NCBI RefSeq assembly: GCF_014647155.1
Contig: NZ_BMOQ01000004.1
Coordinates: 248,001 to 312,000 of the forward strand
Reading direction: 5' to 3'
Length of the DNA stretch: 64,000 bases
Source: Halarchaeum nitratireducens
Lineage (GTDB): Archaea > Halobacteriota > Halobacteria > Halobacteriales > Halobacteriaceae
In this document: positions 8,620 through 17,376 of the stretch, piece after piece
How the letters are laid out: the number at the start of each line of letters is the position of its first letter
How positions within the stretch are numbered: position 1 is the first letter of the stretch
Program-made: the position numbers and the translations under genes
The notes under the pieces: model-generated
The model's input: only the letters and a program-made list of their open reading frames with translations
The model's database searches: none
What the model was told of the DNA's origin: nothing

Positions 8620-8913
8620 ATGACTGACGAAGTCGAACCCGTGACGTTCAGCGTCGACGGTCCGGACGGTAGCGACGAGGTCGAGGTCCCCGCGGGACTC
8701 CTCAGGCTCCTCGCCGAGGAGGACGACGAGTCGATGGCGCAGGTCGTCGCCGACATCGCCCTGATGGGGTTCGCCAACCGCGCGCACACGCTCGCCCACC
8801 ACGGCGAGGAGGACGCCAGCGACGAACTCGAAGCCATCGAGGACGCGACGCTCGACGCCTTCGAGGAGCGTTTCGGCGTCACGTACGGCGAGGCGACCGG
8901 CCACTCGCACTAA
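8620..8913 (+). CDS. Conserved haloarchaeal acidic protein, unknown function
   Basis: 97 residues from ATG 8620 (an in-frame GTG at 8605 would add five). It has a short beta-like N-terminus (VTFSVDGPDGSDEVEVPAGLL), a helical middle and a His-containing tail, FGVTYGEATGHSH. The same overall pattern recurs in haloarchaea, so it is a real lineage-restricted gene. No catalytic motif is apparent. The His-rich C-terminus could bind metal, but that is speculative. Confidence 0.7.
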   Translation: MTDEVEPVTFSVDGPDGSDEVEVPAGLLRLLAEEDDESMAQVVADIALMGFANRAHTLAHHGEEDASDELEAIEDATLDAFEERFGVTYGEATGHSH

Positions 8914-8942
8914 CGCCGCGTCTCTCTCTCTCTTCTCCCCCG

Positions 8943-9602
8943 TCAGCAGTCGTAGCGCAACAGCACCCCGTCGTCGATCCGCTCGACGCCGGTGAGGTCG
9001 AGATCGGGGTAGTTCTCGACGAACCCCTCGCCGTCGGCGAGCGTCGGCGCGTCGCGGCCGCCGATGACCGTGCTCCCGATGTAGACGCTGAGCTCGTCGA
9101 CGAGGCCGGCGTCGAACAGCGAGAAGATCAGCTCACCGCCGCCCTCCACCATCACGTCGACGAGACCGCGCTCCGCCAGCTCGCCGAACGCCGCCGGGAG
9201 GGCGACGCGCTCGTCCCCGACGCTCACGACCGTCGCGCCCGCCGCCTCGATGGCGGCGACGCGTTCTGCGGGGGCGTCCGACGCGACGAGCACGATCGTC
9301 GGGGCCGCGCCGTCGAGCACGCGCGCGTCCGGCGGCGTGCGGGCGTTCGAGTCCGCGACGACCCGGGTCGGCTGTGGGGGCGCGCCGCGCTCCTCGCGCT
9401 CGGCGACGAGGTCCGCATCGTCGACGGTGAGCGACGGATCGTCGGCGAGCACGGTACCGACGCCGACCATCACGGCGTCGTTCGCGGCGCGGACGCGCTC
9501 GACGCGCGCGAAATCGTCGGGGCCGCTGATCGCCAGTTGCTCGCGCCGCCGCGAGGCGAGCTTGCCGTCGACGCTCGTCGCGGCGTTGACGTGGACGACC
9601 AC
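8943..9602 (-). CDS. 2,5-diamino-6-ribosylamino-pyrimidinone 5'-phosphate reductase
   Basis: 219 residues, the usual length for the archaeal/fungal RIB7-like reductase of riboflavin and F420/FO precursor synthesis. It has a RibD C-terminal (DHFR-like) fold: N-terminal VHVNAATSVDGKLASRR, SDAVMVGVGTVLADDPSLTV-like core (NDAVMVGVGTVLADDPSL), and the EGGGEL nucleotide-binding turn. The predicted reaction is NADPH reduction of the ribosyl group to ribityl. The GTG start is 2 nt after the stop of the upstream MBL gene, so the two are co-transcribed. Confidence 0.85.
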   Translation of the reverse strand: MVVHVNAATSVDGKLASRRREQLAISGPDDFARVERVRAANDAVMVGVGTVLADDPSLTVDDADLVAEREERGAPPQPTRVVADSNARTPPDARVLDGAAPTIVLVASDAPAERVAAIEAAGATVVSVGDERVALPAAFGELAERGLVDVMVEGGGELIFSLFDAGLVDELSVYIGSTVIGGRDAPTLADGEGFVENYPDLDLTGVERIDDGVLLRYDC

Positions 9603-9604
9603 CG

Positions 9605-10273
9605 TTACTCGACCAGCGCCGCGACGTCCTCGGGGCCGGCCTCGACGTGCCCGCCGTGGAAGCAGAGGACGTCGGTGAACGCGAGGTCCGCGAGCCTCCC
9701 GAGGGAGTCGATCGCGCGGTCCATGTCGGGCGTGAAGCGCTCGTTCGGCCCGCGGAGCTCGCCGTCCTCCGCGACGGAGGCGTCCGCCGCGAGCAGGACG
9801 CCGGCGTCCGGGAGGTGACACGAGATGTGGCCGGGCGTGTGACCCGGCGTGGCGACGACCTGGAGCGGGCCGACGGCCGTCCGGATCTCGACGCCGTCGA
9901 CGACCTGCACGTCGACCGGTGCGGGATCGTAGCGGTCGCTCGGGTCGCCCTTGATCGGATCCTCGGCGCCCTCGATGGCGGGCGCGTCGTCGCGGTGCGC
10001 GAACACCGGCGCGTCGGCACGGTCGGCCACCTCGGCCGCACCGCCCGCGTGGTCGCCGTCCTGATGCGTGAGCACGAGGTACTCGACGTCGTCGTAGCCG
10101 AATCCCTCCTCCGCGAGCGCGTCCGCGAGGAGATCGACGGTGTCCGGGAACCCCGCGTCGAGGAGGACGAGGCCGCCGTCGGGCGTCTCGACGCCCGCGG
10201 GGTTGATCGTGAGCGTCCGATCCGGATACGAGACGGTGACGGGGAAGCTGTAGACGCCGCGAGCGAGTTCCAT
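9605..10273 (-). CDS. MBL-fold metallohydrolase
   Basis: 222 residues with the metallo-beta-lactamase signature [10 protein letters not shown] near residue 89 (HxHxDH variant THQDGDH, where Gln replaces the second-position His), GHTPGH near 152, DAS near 173 and a C-terminal HGGH. These supply the di-metal site. The variation in the first motif is common in this glyoxalase-II-like subgroup. The substrate is unknown. It is directly upstream of the pyrimidine reductase. Confidence 0.8.
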   Translation of the reverse strand: MELARGVYSFPVTVSYPDRTLTINPAGVETPDGGLVLLDAGFPDTVDLLADALAEEGFGYDDVEYLVLTHQDGDHAGGAAEVADRADAPVFAHRDDAPAIEGAEDPIKGDPSDRYDPAPVDVQVVDGVEIRTAVGPLQVVATPGHTPGHISCHLPDAGVLLAADASVAEDGELRGPNERFTPDMDRAIDSLGRLADLAFTDVLCFHGGHVEAGPEDVAALVE

Positions 10274-10337
10274 ACGAGTCGGTGACCGCGGCGCGCGGAA
10301 AACAGTTGAGGTGGCGGCGGTCGAGACGGGAACGTGC

Positions 10338-10347
10338 GTTTTATAAC
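10338..10347 (+). promoter_or_regulatory. Promoter of the aL21-Rpo4 unit
   Basis: GTTTTATAAC, a near-ideal TATA box 31-40 nt before the aL21 ATG at 10378. Confidence 0.7.
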
Positions 10348-10377
10348 CGCGACGCCAGTACGAGTCGGCATACGACT

Positions 10378-10668
10378 ATGCCGAGCTCCAACGGTCCTCT
10401 CAACAGCACGCGGAACAAGCTCGCCAACAAGCCCCGAGAGCGCGGTACCTCCCCGCCCCAGCGCGCCGTCGCCGAGTTCGACGAGGGACAGAAGGTCCAC
10501 CTGAAGATCGACCCCTCGGTGAACGAGGGCCGCTTCCACCCGCGCTTCTCCGGTCACACCGGAACCGTCGTCGGCACGCAGGGCCGCGCGTTCAAGGTCC
10601 AGATCACCGACGGCGGCAAGGAGAAGACGATCATCGCCAAGCCCGCGCACCTCCGCGCGCAGGAGTAA
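10378..10668 (+). CDS. rpl21e: Large-subunit ribosomal protein L21e (eL21)
   Basis: 96 residues. [19 protein letters not shown] at the N-terminus and [33 protein letters not shown] are diagnostic for the eL21 SH3-like family of the archaeal 50S subunit. It begins a compact run with rpo4 (2-nt gap). It has more basic residues than its neighbours, as expected for an rRNA-binding protein. Confidence 0.95.
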   Translation: MPSSNGPLNSTRNKLANKPRERGTSPPQRAVAEFDEGQKVHLKIDPSVNEGRFHPRFSGHTGTVVGTQGRAFKVQITDGGKEKTIIAKPAHLRAQE

Positions 10669-10670
10669 GC

Positions 10671-11030
10671 GTGACCATCTTCAAGGAGACCGTCGACGAG
10701 GAGTTCCTCACCGTCTCGGAGGCGCGTGACCTCCTCGCCGATGTCGAGGCCGAGCGCGCCGCCGACGAGGAGCGCGAACTGCGCTACGAGCTCGCGCGCG
10801 CCGTCGAACACGTCAATCGGTTCGCCGTACTCGAAGGCGAGGAGTCCCGCGAGCTCGTCGCGGAGCTCCTCGAACTCGACGGGATCGACGAGACCGAGAC
10901 CGCCGTGAAGATCGCCGATCTCCTCCCGCGAAACCGCGACGAACTCCGCGCGGTCTTCGCCCAGGAGCGCTACGCGCTCTCCGGCGACGAACTCGACGAC
11001 GTGCTGGACGTCGTCGTCAAATACGCCTGA
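10671..11030 (+). CDS. rpo4: RNA polymerase subunit Rpo4 (RpoF)
   Basis: 119 residues starting at GTG, 2 nt after the L21e stop. MTIFKETVDEEFLTVSEARDLL and the later helical HRDC-like half (AVKIADLLPRNRDELRAVFAQERYALSGDEL) are typical of archaeal Rpo4, which forms the polymerase stalk with Rpo7. The order rpl21e, rpo4, DUF655, ksgA is conserved across Euryarchaeota, which strongly supports the call. Confidence 0.93.
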   Translation: MTIFKETVDEEFLTVSEARDLLADVEAERAADEERELRYELARAVEHVNRFAVLEGEESRELVAELLELDGIDETETAVKIADLLPRNRDELRAVFAQERYALSGDELDDVLDVVVKYA

Positions 11031-11060
11031 CGGCGCCGCGACCGGCGATCCGTCAGCCGA

Positions 11061-11070
11061 CCTTTTAAGT
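11061..11070 (+). promoter_or_regulatory. Promoter of the DUF655 gene
   Basis: CCTTTTAAGT, 24-33 nt before the ATG at 11094. Confidence 0.55.
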
Positions 11071-11093
11071 CGCCCCTCGCCCTACCTCCGTGC

Positions 11094-11669
11094 ATGAGCG
11101 ACGATTCAGCCGACGGAACGGAGGCCGTCGTCCTCGACGTGCTCCGGCACGGCCGCTCGGGCGACGACCGCGCGGCGTTCCGACGGGAGCAGGTCGGACT
11201 CGCCGTCGGAACCGAGGACTTCGCGCTCTACGAGTTCCTGATGGCCGACGACTCCGACGTCTCCATCGGCGACCGGGTGCGACTCGCCCCCGAGCCCGAG
11301 GCGGGCATCAGTCGGGTGAACGCCGTCCCCTACGACGATCTCTCTCCCGGCGCTCAATCCGAACTGGAGTACGTCGTCGAGGAGCTGATCGAGGCGGACC
11401 CCGAGCCGTTCCTCGACTTCTACAACGAGGCCGGGGCGGTCTCGCTGCGCCTCCACCAGCTCAACCTCCTCCCCGGGATCGGGGACACCCTCCGCGACAA
11501 CATCCTCGACGAGCGCAAGCGCGGTCCCTTCGAGAGCTTCGCGGACGTCGCCGAGCGCGTCGACGGCCTCCACGACCCGAAGGAGGTCGTCGTCGAACGC
11601 GTCCTCAAAGAGCTCAAGGGCGACGACGTGAAGTACCACGCCTTCACGCCGAGCGACCGCGGAGAGTAG
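11094..11669 (+). CDS. DUF655 family helix-hairpin-helix protein
   Basis: 191 residues. The N-terminal half is an OB-like beta domain (VVLDVLRHGRSGDDR ... IGDRVRL). The C-terminal half carries a helix-hairpin-helix, LNLLPGIGDTLRDNILDERK near 125-145, suitable for nucleic-acid binding. This matches DUF655 (COG1491), an archaeal RNA/DNA-binding family always near rpo4 and ksgA. Its exact function is unknown; a link to transcription or rRNA maturation is inferred from the neighbourhood. Confidence 0.88.
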   Translation: MSDDSADGTEAVVLDVLRHGRSGDDRAAFRREQVGLAVGTEDFALYEFLMADDSDVSIGDRVRLAPEPEAGISRVNAVPYDDLSPGAQSELEYVVEELIEADPEPFLDFYNEAGAVSLRLHQLNLLPGIGDTLRDNILDERKRGPFESFADVAERVDGLHDPKEVVVERVLKELKGDDVKYHAFTPSDRGE

Positions 11670-11701
11670 GGTTTACACGACCCGGGCGTCTACCGTGGGC
11701 A

Positions 11702-12535
11702 ATGACCGACCGACGGGACCCCGACGCGCTCATCCGGCGCGCGGGCCGCGGGAACCCGGATTTCGACCAGCACTTCCTCGTCGACGACCGCGTTCTCGAC
11801 CGGATTCCGACGTACGCGGAGTCGTTCGACCGGTCGCACGTCTTGGAGATCGGACCCGGCCCCGGGGCGCTCACCGAGCGCCTCCTCGACGTCGCGGACC
11901 GCGTGACGGCCGTGGAGCGCGATCCGGACCTCGCCGCCCACCTCCGCGAGGAGTTCGCTGACGCCGTCGCCGACGGGACGCTCACCGTCGTCGAGGGCGA
12001 CGCGCTCGATGTCGCGTTGCCCGATTACACCTGCTGTATCTCGAACCTTCCCTACTCGGCGTCGAGCGAGATCGCCTTTCGTCTGCTCCCCCGGGCGACG
12101 CCGGCCGTGCTCATGTTCCAGCGGGAGTTCGCCGAGCGGATGGCGGCGAGCGTCGACGACGACGCGTACGGCCGGCTGAGCGTGAGCGCCCAGCACTACG
12201 CGGACGTCGAGGTCGTCGAGGAGATCCCGAAGGAGGCCTTCGACCCCCAGCCGCGCGTCCGCTCGGCCGTCGTGCGGACGACGCCGCGCGACCCCGACTA
12301 CGAGGTGGACGACGAGGCGTTCTTCCTCGACTTCGTGAAGGCGCTGTTCACCCAGCGGCGCAAGACGGTGCGGAACGCGATCCGGAACACCGCGCACATC
12401 TCGGGGCTCGACGATCCCGAAGCAGTCGTCGCGGCGGCCGACGAGGACCTCCTCCGGAAGCGGCCAGGGAACCTCTCGCCCGCGACGTTCGCCGAGCTGG
12501 CGTCGCTCGCCGCCGAACACGGTGACCCCGCCTGA
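11702..12535 (+). CDS. ksgA: 16S rRNA N6,N6-dimethyladenosine transferase KsgA (Dim1)
   Basis: 277 residues. N-terminal GQHFL-like NPDFDQHFLVDD, SAM-binding EIGPGPGALT at 49-58, and the catalytic NLPYSAS at 115-121, which is the adenine N6 methyltransferase signature. A C-terminal helical domain contains LFTQRRKTVRNAI. It dimethylates two adenosines near the 3' end of 16S rRNA during small-subunit maturation. TTTACA lies about 30 nt upstream. Its stop overlaps the MscS ATG by one base (TGATG). Confidence 0.93.
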   Translation: MTDRRDPDALIRRAGRGNPDFDQHFLVDDRVLDRIPTYAESFDRSHVLEIGPGPGALTERLLDVADRVTAVERDPDLAAHLREEFADAVADGTLTVVEGDALDVALPDYTCCISNLPYSASSEIAFRLLPRATPAVLMFQREFAERMAASVDDDAYGRLSVSAQHYADVEVVEEIPKEAFDPQPRVRSAVVRTTPRDPDYEVDDEAFFLDFVKALFTQRRKTVRNAIRNTAHISGLDDPEAVVAAADEDLLRKRPGNLSPATFAELASLAAEHGDPA

Positions 12536-13794
12536 TGGCGCTCCCGCTCGTCGCCGGGGTGTCGCTCGCGGCACACGCCGACCAGCTCGCGCTCTCCGTC
12601 GGCTCGCTCGTCGCGTTCGTCGCGCTCTGGTGGGCCATCGGCCGCGTCGGCGAGTCGCTGCGCGACGAGTTCGACCTGCGGCTCATCGACCTCCTGCTCG
12701 GGCTGTTGGTGCTCTGTCTCGCCGTCACCGAGCTCGGGGCTCTCATCTACATCTGGGGGCTCCAGTCGATGCTCGTCACCGTCATCGAGCGGTTCGGCGA
12801 TCCGCTGGCGCTCGGCGCGAAGGCGTTCGTCTCGCTCGCGGTCGTCGTGCTCTGTTACGCGGGGACCGGCGTCGTGCAACGCGCCGTCGAGAACGCGTCG
12901 AAACGCCGCGACGGCCTGAGCGACCACGAGGCCGAGATCGCCTACCGGATCGCGCAACTCGGCATCTACCTTGCGGGGCTGCTCGCGCTCCTCGGCCTCT
13001 GGGAGATCGACCTCTCGGGGCTGCTCATCGGCGCGGGGTTCCTCGGGATCGTGCTCGGGATGGCGGCGAGGCAGACGCTCGGGGCCGTCCTCGCCGGCTT
13101 CGTCCTCATGTTCGCCCGCCCGTTCGAGATCGGCGACTGGGTGCAGGTCGGCGACAACGAGGGGATCGTCACGGAGATCAGCATCGTCAACACGCGCATC
13201 CAGACGTTCGACGGCGAGTACGTGATGCTCCCGAACGATTACGTCGGCTCCGAGGAGGTCGTCAACCGCTCGCGGAAGGGCCGCCTCCGCCTGCACGTCG
13301 CGGTCGGCGTCGACTACGATGCGGACGTCGAACGGGCCGCCGAGATCGCCGAGGAGACGATGGGCGACCTCGATGAGATCCTCTCCGTCCCGCGCCCGCA
13401 GGCCGTCCTCACCGAGTTCGGCGACTCGGCGGTCACGATCGACCTCCGGTTCTGGATCGACAAACCCAGCGCGCGACGGAAGTGGCGTGCACACACCGCG
13501 GTCATCTCCGCCGTTCACGAGGCGTTCGCGGAACACGACGTCAAGATCCCGTACCCGCAGCGCGAACTGTCGGCGCGCCCCGAGACGGAGGGGTTTCGGG
13601 TGCGCGATGACGCGGGCGAGGCGACGGGGACTGACGCCGCGGTGACCCCGGGGGACGAGTCGCCGGTCGCCGGCGCTGACGGTGACCGTCACGAAGCGCG
13701 GGCGATCGACGCCGATACCGAGTCCGATGCCGACGTCGATGCCGCCGACGCTGTGGGCGATGAAACCGACTCCGACGTGGAGGGCGAGCAATGA
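12535..13794 (+). CDS. mscS: MscS-family mechanosensitive channel
   Basis: 419 residues. Several N-terminal membrane helices (about 20-42, 55-80, 90-110 and 138-160) precede the MscS pore and beta domain (IGAGFLGIVLGMAARQTLG; GFVLMFARPFEIGDWVQVGD; TFDGEYVMLPNDYV). The cytoplasmic alpha/beta domain follows, then a roughly 75-residue acidic low-complexity tail. It releases solutes on hypo-osmotic shock. The gene sits inside a translation-related run, overlapping ksgA and the methyltransferase gene, so it is likely co-transcribed. Confidence 0.9.
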   Translation: MALPLVAGVSLAAHADQLALSVGSLVAFVALWWAIGRVGESLRDEFDLRLIDLLLGLLVLCLAVTELGALIYIWGLQSMLVTVIERFGDPLALGAKAFVSLAVVVLCYAGTGVVQRAVENASKRRDGLSDHEAEIAYRIAQLGIYLAGLLALLGLWEIDLSGLLIGAGFLGIVLGMAARQTLGAVLAGFVLMFARPFEIGDWVQVGDNEGIVTEISIVNTRIQTFDGEYVMLPNDYVGSEEVVNRSRKGRLRLHVAVGVDYDADVERAAEIAEETMGDLDEILSVPRPQAVLTEFGDSAVTIDLRFWIDKPSARRKWRAHTAVISAVHEAFAEHDVKIPYPQRELSARPETEGFRVRDDAGEATGTDAAVTPGDESPVAGADGDRHEARAIDADTESDADVDAADAVGDETDSDVEGEQ

Positions 13795-14372
13795 CCGGTG
13801 AGGACCTCGCGGCACGGCGCGGCGTCGAAACGGATGTCTACGATCCGGCCGAGGACTCCCGCCTGCTCGCCGACGTCGCGTGCGACGAGGTCGCGTCAGA
13901 CGACTTGGTGCTCGACGTCGGAACGGGCTCGGGGTACGTCGCCGCGACCGTCGCCGACGAGACGGGCGCGCGCGTCCTCGGCGCGGACCTGAACCCGCAC
14001 GCGTGTCGGCGCGCCCGCGACGCCGGCGTCGAGGCGGTGCGCGCGGACCTCGTCTCGCCCTTTTGCGACGGCGCGTTCGACGTCGTGACGTTCAACCCGC
14101 CGTACCTGCCGGCGGACGCCGCGGCGGCGCGCGACGACTGGATGGAAGTGGCGCTCACTGGCGGCGAAACGGGTCGGGAAGTCGTGGAGGCGTTCCTCAA
14201 CGATGCCGCGCGCGTGCTCGCGCCAGGCGGGTACGTCCTCCTGCTCGTGAGCACGCTCACCGGCGTCGAGGAAGTGGCGACGTACGCGGGCGAGCGGGGA
14301 TTCTCGGCCGTCGCGCTCGCCGACCACGCCTTCCCCTTCGAGACGCTCACGGTCCTCAAGCTCGTCCGGTAG
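13791..14372 (+). CDS. HemK2/Mtq2-like N5-glutamine methyltransferase
   Basis: 193 residues. VYDPAEDSRLL at 17-26, SAM-binding LDVGTGSGYVA at 41-51 and the catalytic NPPY at 102-105 are those of the HemK2 class, which methylates the Gln of the GGQ motif in the archaeal/eukaryal release factor. It has no N-terminal helical domain, as expected for this short subclass. The ATG overlaps the mscS stop by 4 bp. Confidence 0.87.
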   Translation: MTGEDLAARRGVETDVYDPAEDSRLLADVACDEVASDDLVLDVGTGSGYVAATVADETGARVLGADLNPHACRRARDAGVEAVRADLVSPFCDGAFDVVTFNPPYLPADAAAARDDWMEVALTGGETGREVVEAFLNDAARVLAPGGYVLLLVSTLTGVEEVATYAGERGFSAVALADHAFPFETLTVLKLVR

Positions 14373-14404
14373 GTGTTTGTCCGCGCGCGTTCCTACTCGG
14401 GCAC

Positions 14405-14770
14405 ATGAGCGATGGGGCGGTCGACTCGCGCTGGTGGTTGCTCGTCCTCGCGATGCCGCTCGTGACGCTCGCCGAGGCCTGTCTCGCCTTCCTGCTCGTG
14501 GGGTTCGTCACGGCCTCGACGGGCGCGAGCGGGTTCGTGACGCTCCTCGTTCCCGCCGCGCCGTTCCTCGCCATCGCGCTCCTCGTTCGGCTCCTCCTCC
14601 CGCTCGCGCTCTACAAGGACGCAACGGCGATCCGCGACGCCGACGTGGCGTGGGACCCTGATCCAGCGAACTGGGGATTTCTCGGCCTCGGGCTCATATT
14701 CGTCCCCTTACTCGACTCTATCCTCGCCGTCGTCTACCTGACGCTGCGCTCGCGCGCCCTCGATGGCTGA
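14405..14770 (+). CDS. Small three-helix membrane protein
   Basis: 121 residues with three hydrophobic segments (about 10-38, 45-68 and 92-115). A charged stretch, YKDATAIRDADVAWDPDPANWG, lies between the second and third. The pattern is common in haloarchaeal membrane proteins of unknown role. It begins about 30 nt after the HemK2-like gene on the same strand. Confidence 0.65.
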   Translation: MSDGAVDSRWWLLVLAMPLVTLAEACLAFLLVGFVTASTGASGFVTLLVPAAPFLAIALLVRLLLPLALYKDATAIRDADVAWDPDPANWGFLGLGLIFVPLLDSILAVVYLTLRSRALDG

Positions 14771-14796
14771 TTACCGGCGTTCATGCCGTCGTAAAG

Positions 14797-14807
14797 AAAA
14801 TATTAAC
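14797..14807 (+). promoter_or_regulatory. Promoter of the metE pair
   Basis: AAAATATTAAC, 27-37 nt before the ATG at 14834; one of the clearest TATA boxes in the window. Confidence 0.65.
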
Positions 14808-14833
14808 CGCGGCGATACCGTAGCGCCGCGTCG

Positions 14834-15829
14834 ATGGAACACGTCGCGACGACGGCCGGACTCTTCCCGATACCGGACGCCCAGCGCGGGCGTCTCGTCG
14901 ATCTCACGGGACGCGGAAAGGGCGCCCTCATCGACGGAGACGAGTCCGCCGACGTGGCCGCGGCCTACGACGCCGCCCGCGAGCGCCTCGTCGCCGCCCA
15001 GCGTGAGGCCGGCCTCGACCGCGTCGTCGAGGGCCAAGCCCGGTGGGACGACATGCTCGCCCACCCGCTCTGTGTCCACGAGAACGTCCGAGCGGGCGAC
15101 GTCGTGCGCTACTACGACAACAACAACTTCTACCGCGAACCCGTCGTCACGGGTCCGCTCACCGAGGACGGCGATCTCGCCGCCGACCTGTCGGCGGCCG
15201 CCCGACTCACCGACAGCCTCCAGGCCGTCGTCCCGGGACCCTACTCGCTGACCGACCTCGCGCGCGACGAACAGTACGGCTCGTCCGCGGCGTTCCTCGA
15301 CGGGCTCGCGGACTTCCTCGCGGGCGAAGTCGACGCCTTCCCCGACGCGGTCGACACCGTCCTCGTCCTCGAACCGAGCCTCGTCACGTCCCCGCCCGAC
15401 GACGACGCCCACGTGCGCGTCCGCGACGCGCTGGCCGCCGTGAACGCCGCCACCGACGCGGACGTGGTCGTCCACACCTACTGGGGCGCGCTCGGCGAGA
15501 AACTCCACGCCCACCTCCTCGACACGGACGTCGCGGCGCTCGGCTACGACCTCGTGAGCGCTCACGAGGAGTGCGTCTACCTCGTCCAGGAGTACGGCAC
15601 CGCCGACTCGGTCGCCCTGGGCGTCGTCGACGGACAGAACACGCGCGTCGAGGCCCCCGAGACCGTCGCCGATCGGCTGTCGTGGTTCCGGGAGAGCGTC
15701 CCCGTCAGCGACTTCGAGACCGTCTACGCGACCCCGAACACCGAACTGTTCTACCTCCCCGTGAGCGCCTTCGAGGACAAACTCGGTGCGCTCGCCGCCG
15801 GCGTCGAGCGCGTGGAGGTGGCCGAATGA
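14834..15829 (+). CDS. metE1: Methionine synthase N-terminal-like half (MetE family)
   Basis: 331 residues of the cobalamin-independent methionine synthase (UROD/MetE-like) barrel. VPGPYSLTDLARDEQYG and the C-terminal ATPNTELFYLP are recognisable family landmarks. The zinc-ligand cysteine motifs of the catalytic half are absent, so this is the partner half, comparable to the N-terminal domain of bacterial MetE. It overlaps the next gene by 4 bp (ATGA), and the two probably act together. Confidence 0.85.
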   Translation: MEHVATTAGLFPIPDAQRGRLVDLTGRGKGALIDGDESADVAAAYDAARERLVAAQREAGLDRVVEGQARWDDMLAHPLCVHENVRAGDVVRYYDNNNFYREPVVTGPLTEDGDLAADLSAAARLTDSLQAVVPGPYSLTDLARDEQYGSSAAFLDGLADFLAGEVDAFPDAVDTVLVLEPSLVTSPPDDDAHVRVRDALAAVNAATDADVVVHTYWGALGEKLHAHLLDTDVAALGYDLVSAHEECVYLVQEYGTADSVALGVVDGQNTRVEAPETVADRLSWFRESVPVSDFETVYATPNTELFYLPVSAFEDKLGALAAGVERVEVAE

Positions 15830-16923
15830 GCGCCGACCGCGACGGACGCGGCGGGGACGAGACGCGCGTCGGTCGCGAGCGCTTCCGTCCCGCCGACCAC
15901 CCGAACGATCACTTCCTCCTCACCACGGTCGTCGGCTCCTACCCGAAGCCCGCGTGGCTGACGGACGTCCGCGAGCGCCACGAGGCGGACGGCGACGCCG
16001 TCACCGACGACGAGTGGACCGAGGCCATCGACGACGCGAGCCGGCTCATCACGGGCGAACACGAGCGCGCCGGCCTCGACGTCGTCTGCGACGGCGAGAT
16101 GCGCCGCGAGGAGATGGTCGAGTTCTTCGCTCGGCGCATCGGCGGCTACGAGTTCAAGGGCCCGGTAAAGGTGTGGGGGCACAACTACTTTGACAAGCCC
16201 AGCGTCGTCTCCGAAGTCACGTACGACGAACCGTGGCTCCGCGAGGAGTACGAGTTCACCGCCGGCGTCGCCGAGCGCCCGGTCAAGGTCCCGATCACCG
16301 GCCCCTACACCCTCGCCACGTGGAGTTTCGACGAGGTCTACGACGACGACGCCGGGCTCGCCTACGCCCTCGCCGACCTCATCAACGAGGAGATTTCCGG
16401 CCTCGTCGCGGCCGGTGCGCGCTACATCCAGATCGACGAGCCCGCGCTCGCCACGACGCCCGAGGATCACGCCGTCGTCGGCGAGTGCCTCGAACGGATC
16501 GTCGCCGGCCTCCCCGACGACGTCCGACTCTGCCTCCACGTCTGCTACGGCGACTACGGCGAGATCTATCCCAAGATCAACGACTACCCGATCGACGAGT
16601 TCGACGTCGAACTCGCCAACGGCGACTACGACCAACTCGACGTCTTCGCCGACGGGGACGTCGATCCCGACCTCGGACTCGGCGTCGTCGACGCTCACAC
16701 CCCGACCGTCGAGCCCGTCGCCGAGATCGAGGCGAACATCCGCGAGGGTCTGACGGTCGTCCCCCCCGAGAAGCTCACCGTCAGCCCGGACTGCGGGCTC
16801 AAGATCCTCCCGCGCGAGGTCGCCTACGCGAAACTCGAGAACATGGTCCGGGCCGCGCGGAACGTCGAGGCCGACCTCGACAGCGGTGAGATCGATCCCG
16901 ACGCGCTCCGAACGGGACCGTGA
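15826..16923 (+). CDS. metE2: Methionine synthase catalytic half (MetE family)
   Basis: 365 residues. TTVVGSYPKPAWL near residue 32 is the family start signature. LHVCYGDYGE provides the His and Cys zinc ligands, and SPDCGLK near 323 the last Cys ligand. QIDEPAL near 205 is the conserved acidic site. It transfers a methyl group to homocysteine; archaeal core enzymes often use methylcobalamin or an unknown methyl donor instead of folate. It is co-transcribed with the preceding half. The roughly 30-residue N-terminal extension is low-complexity and acidic/Arg-rich. Confidence 0.88.
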   Translation: MSADRDGRGGDETRVGRERFRPADHPNDHFLLTTVVGSYPKPAWLTDVRERHEADGDAVTDDEWTEAIDDASRLITGEHERAGLDVVCDGEMRREEMVEFFARRIGGYEFKGPVKVWGHNYFDKPSVVSEVTYDEPWLREEYEFTAGVAERPVKVPITGPYTLATWSFDEVYDDDAGLAYALADLINEEISGLVAAGARYIQIDEPALATTPEDHAVVGECLERIVAGLPDDVRLCLHVCYGDYGEIYPKINDYPIDEFDVELANGDYDQLDVFADGDVDPDLGLGVVDAHTPTVEPVAEIEANIREGLTVVPPEKLTVSPDCGLKILPREVAYAKLENMVRAARNVEADLDSGEIDPDALRTGP

Positions 16924-17110
16924 CGTCGATCGCTGGGACCGTCACACCTACTGGTCGTCCGACGCGCCGACGGGCAGGACTCCGACGGCGCCACGTTCGC
17001 TTACGGACGCGTCGGACGCCGCGTCGCGACGCACCCCCGTCGCTCTCGAACGCCGCCGGGCGCGGATCGCGTGGTCACACGGTGCGCGGTCCTCGGTACC
17101 GCGGGAGTAA

Positions 17111-17120
17111 CAGTTATTTG
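17111..17120 (+). promoter_or_regulatory. TATA-like element before the candidate ncRNA
   Basis: CAGTTATTTG in a GC-rich context. The outer stem of the structured element begins 23-26 nt downstream, which is where archaeal transcription would start. Confidence 0.45.
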
Positions 17121-17138
17121 TGCCGGGCTACTACCGCT

Positions 17139-17216
17139 GTTCGTCTCCGACAGACGGTGACCCCTTCGGGGGGAGGGGTCGTCATCGGAACCTCGTCGGA
17201 GACACGTTCCGAACGG
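17139..17216 (+). ncRNA. Candidate structured small RNA
   Basis: A perfect 9-bp outer stem, GTCTCCGAC (17143-17151) with GTCGGAGAC (17195-17203), encloses a 7-bp hairpin, GACCCCT (17159-17165) with AGGGGTC (17174-17180). Flanking GTTCG (17139-17143) and CGAAC (17210-17214) could extend the structure. No protein frame explains the pairing. It does not contain the SRP or RNase P conserved cores that I would recognise. Strand and transcription are inferred from the TATA-like element only. Confidence 0.4.
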
Positions 17217-17376
17217 GGAGCGGCGGCGTCGAGCACACGCCATCGGAGCCGGATTCTGACGACGCGCCACGTCGCTCCCCGACTCGATTCTGTCACCAGC
17301 AGAGTCCGGACGCGACGCCTCGGTCACCGACACGATTCCTCGGCGTGGTCAGACTCACCTTCGTTCGCAGGAAAAA

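Noticed and set aside
17139-17216. Assignment of the structured element as SRP or RNase P RNA
   Set aside because: The conserved cores of those RNAs are not present, and the length is too short.
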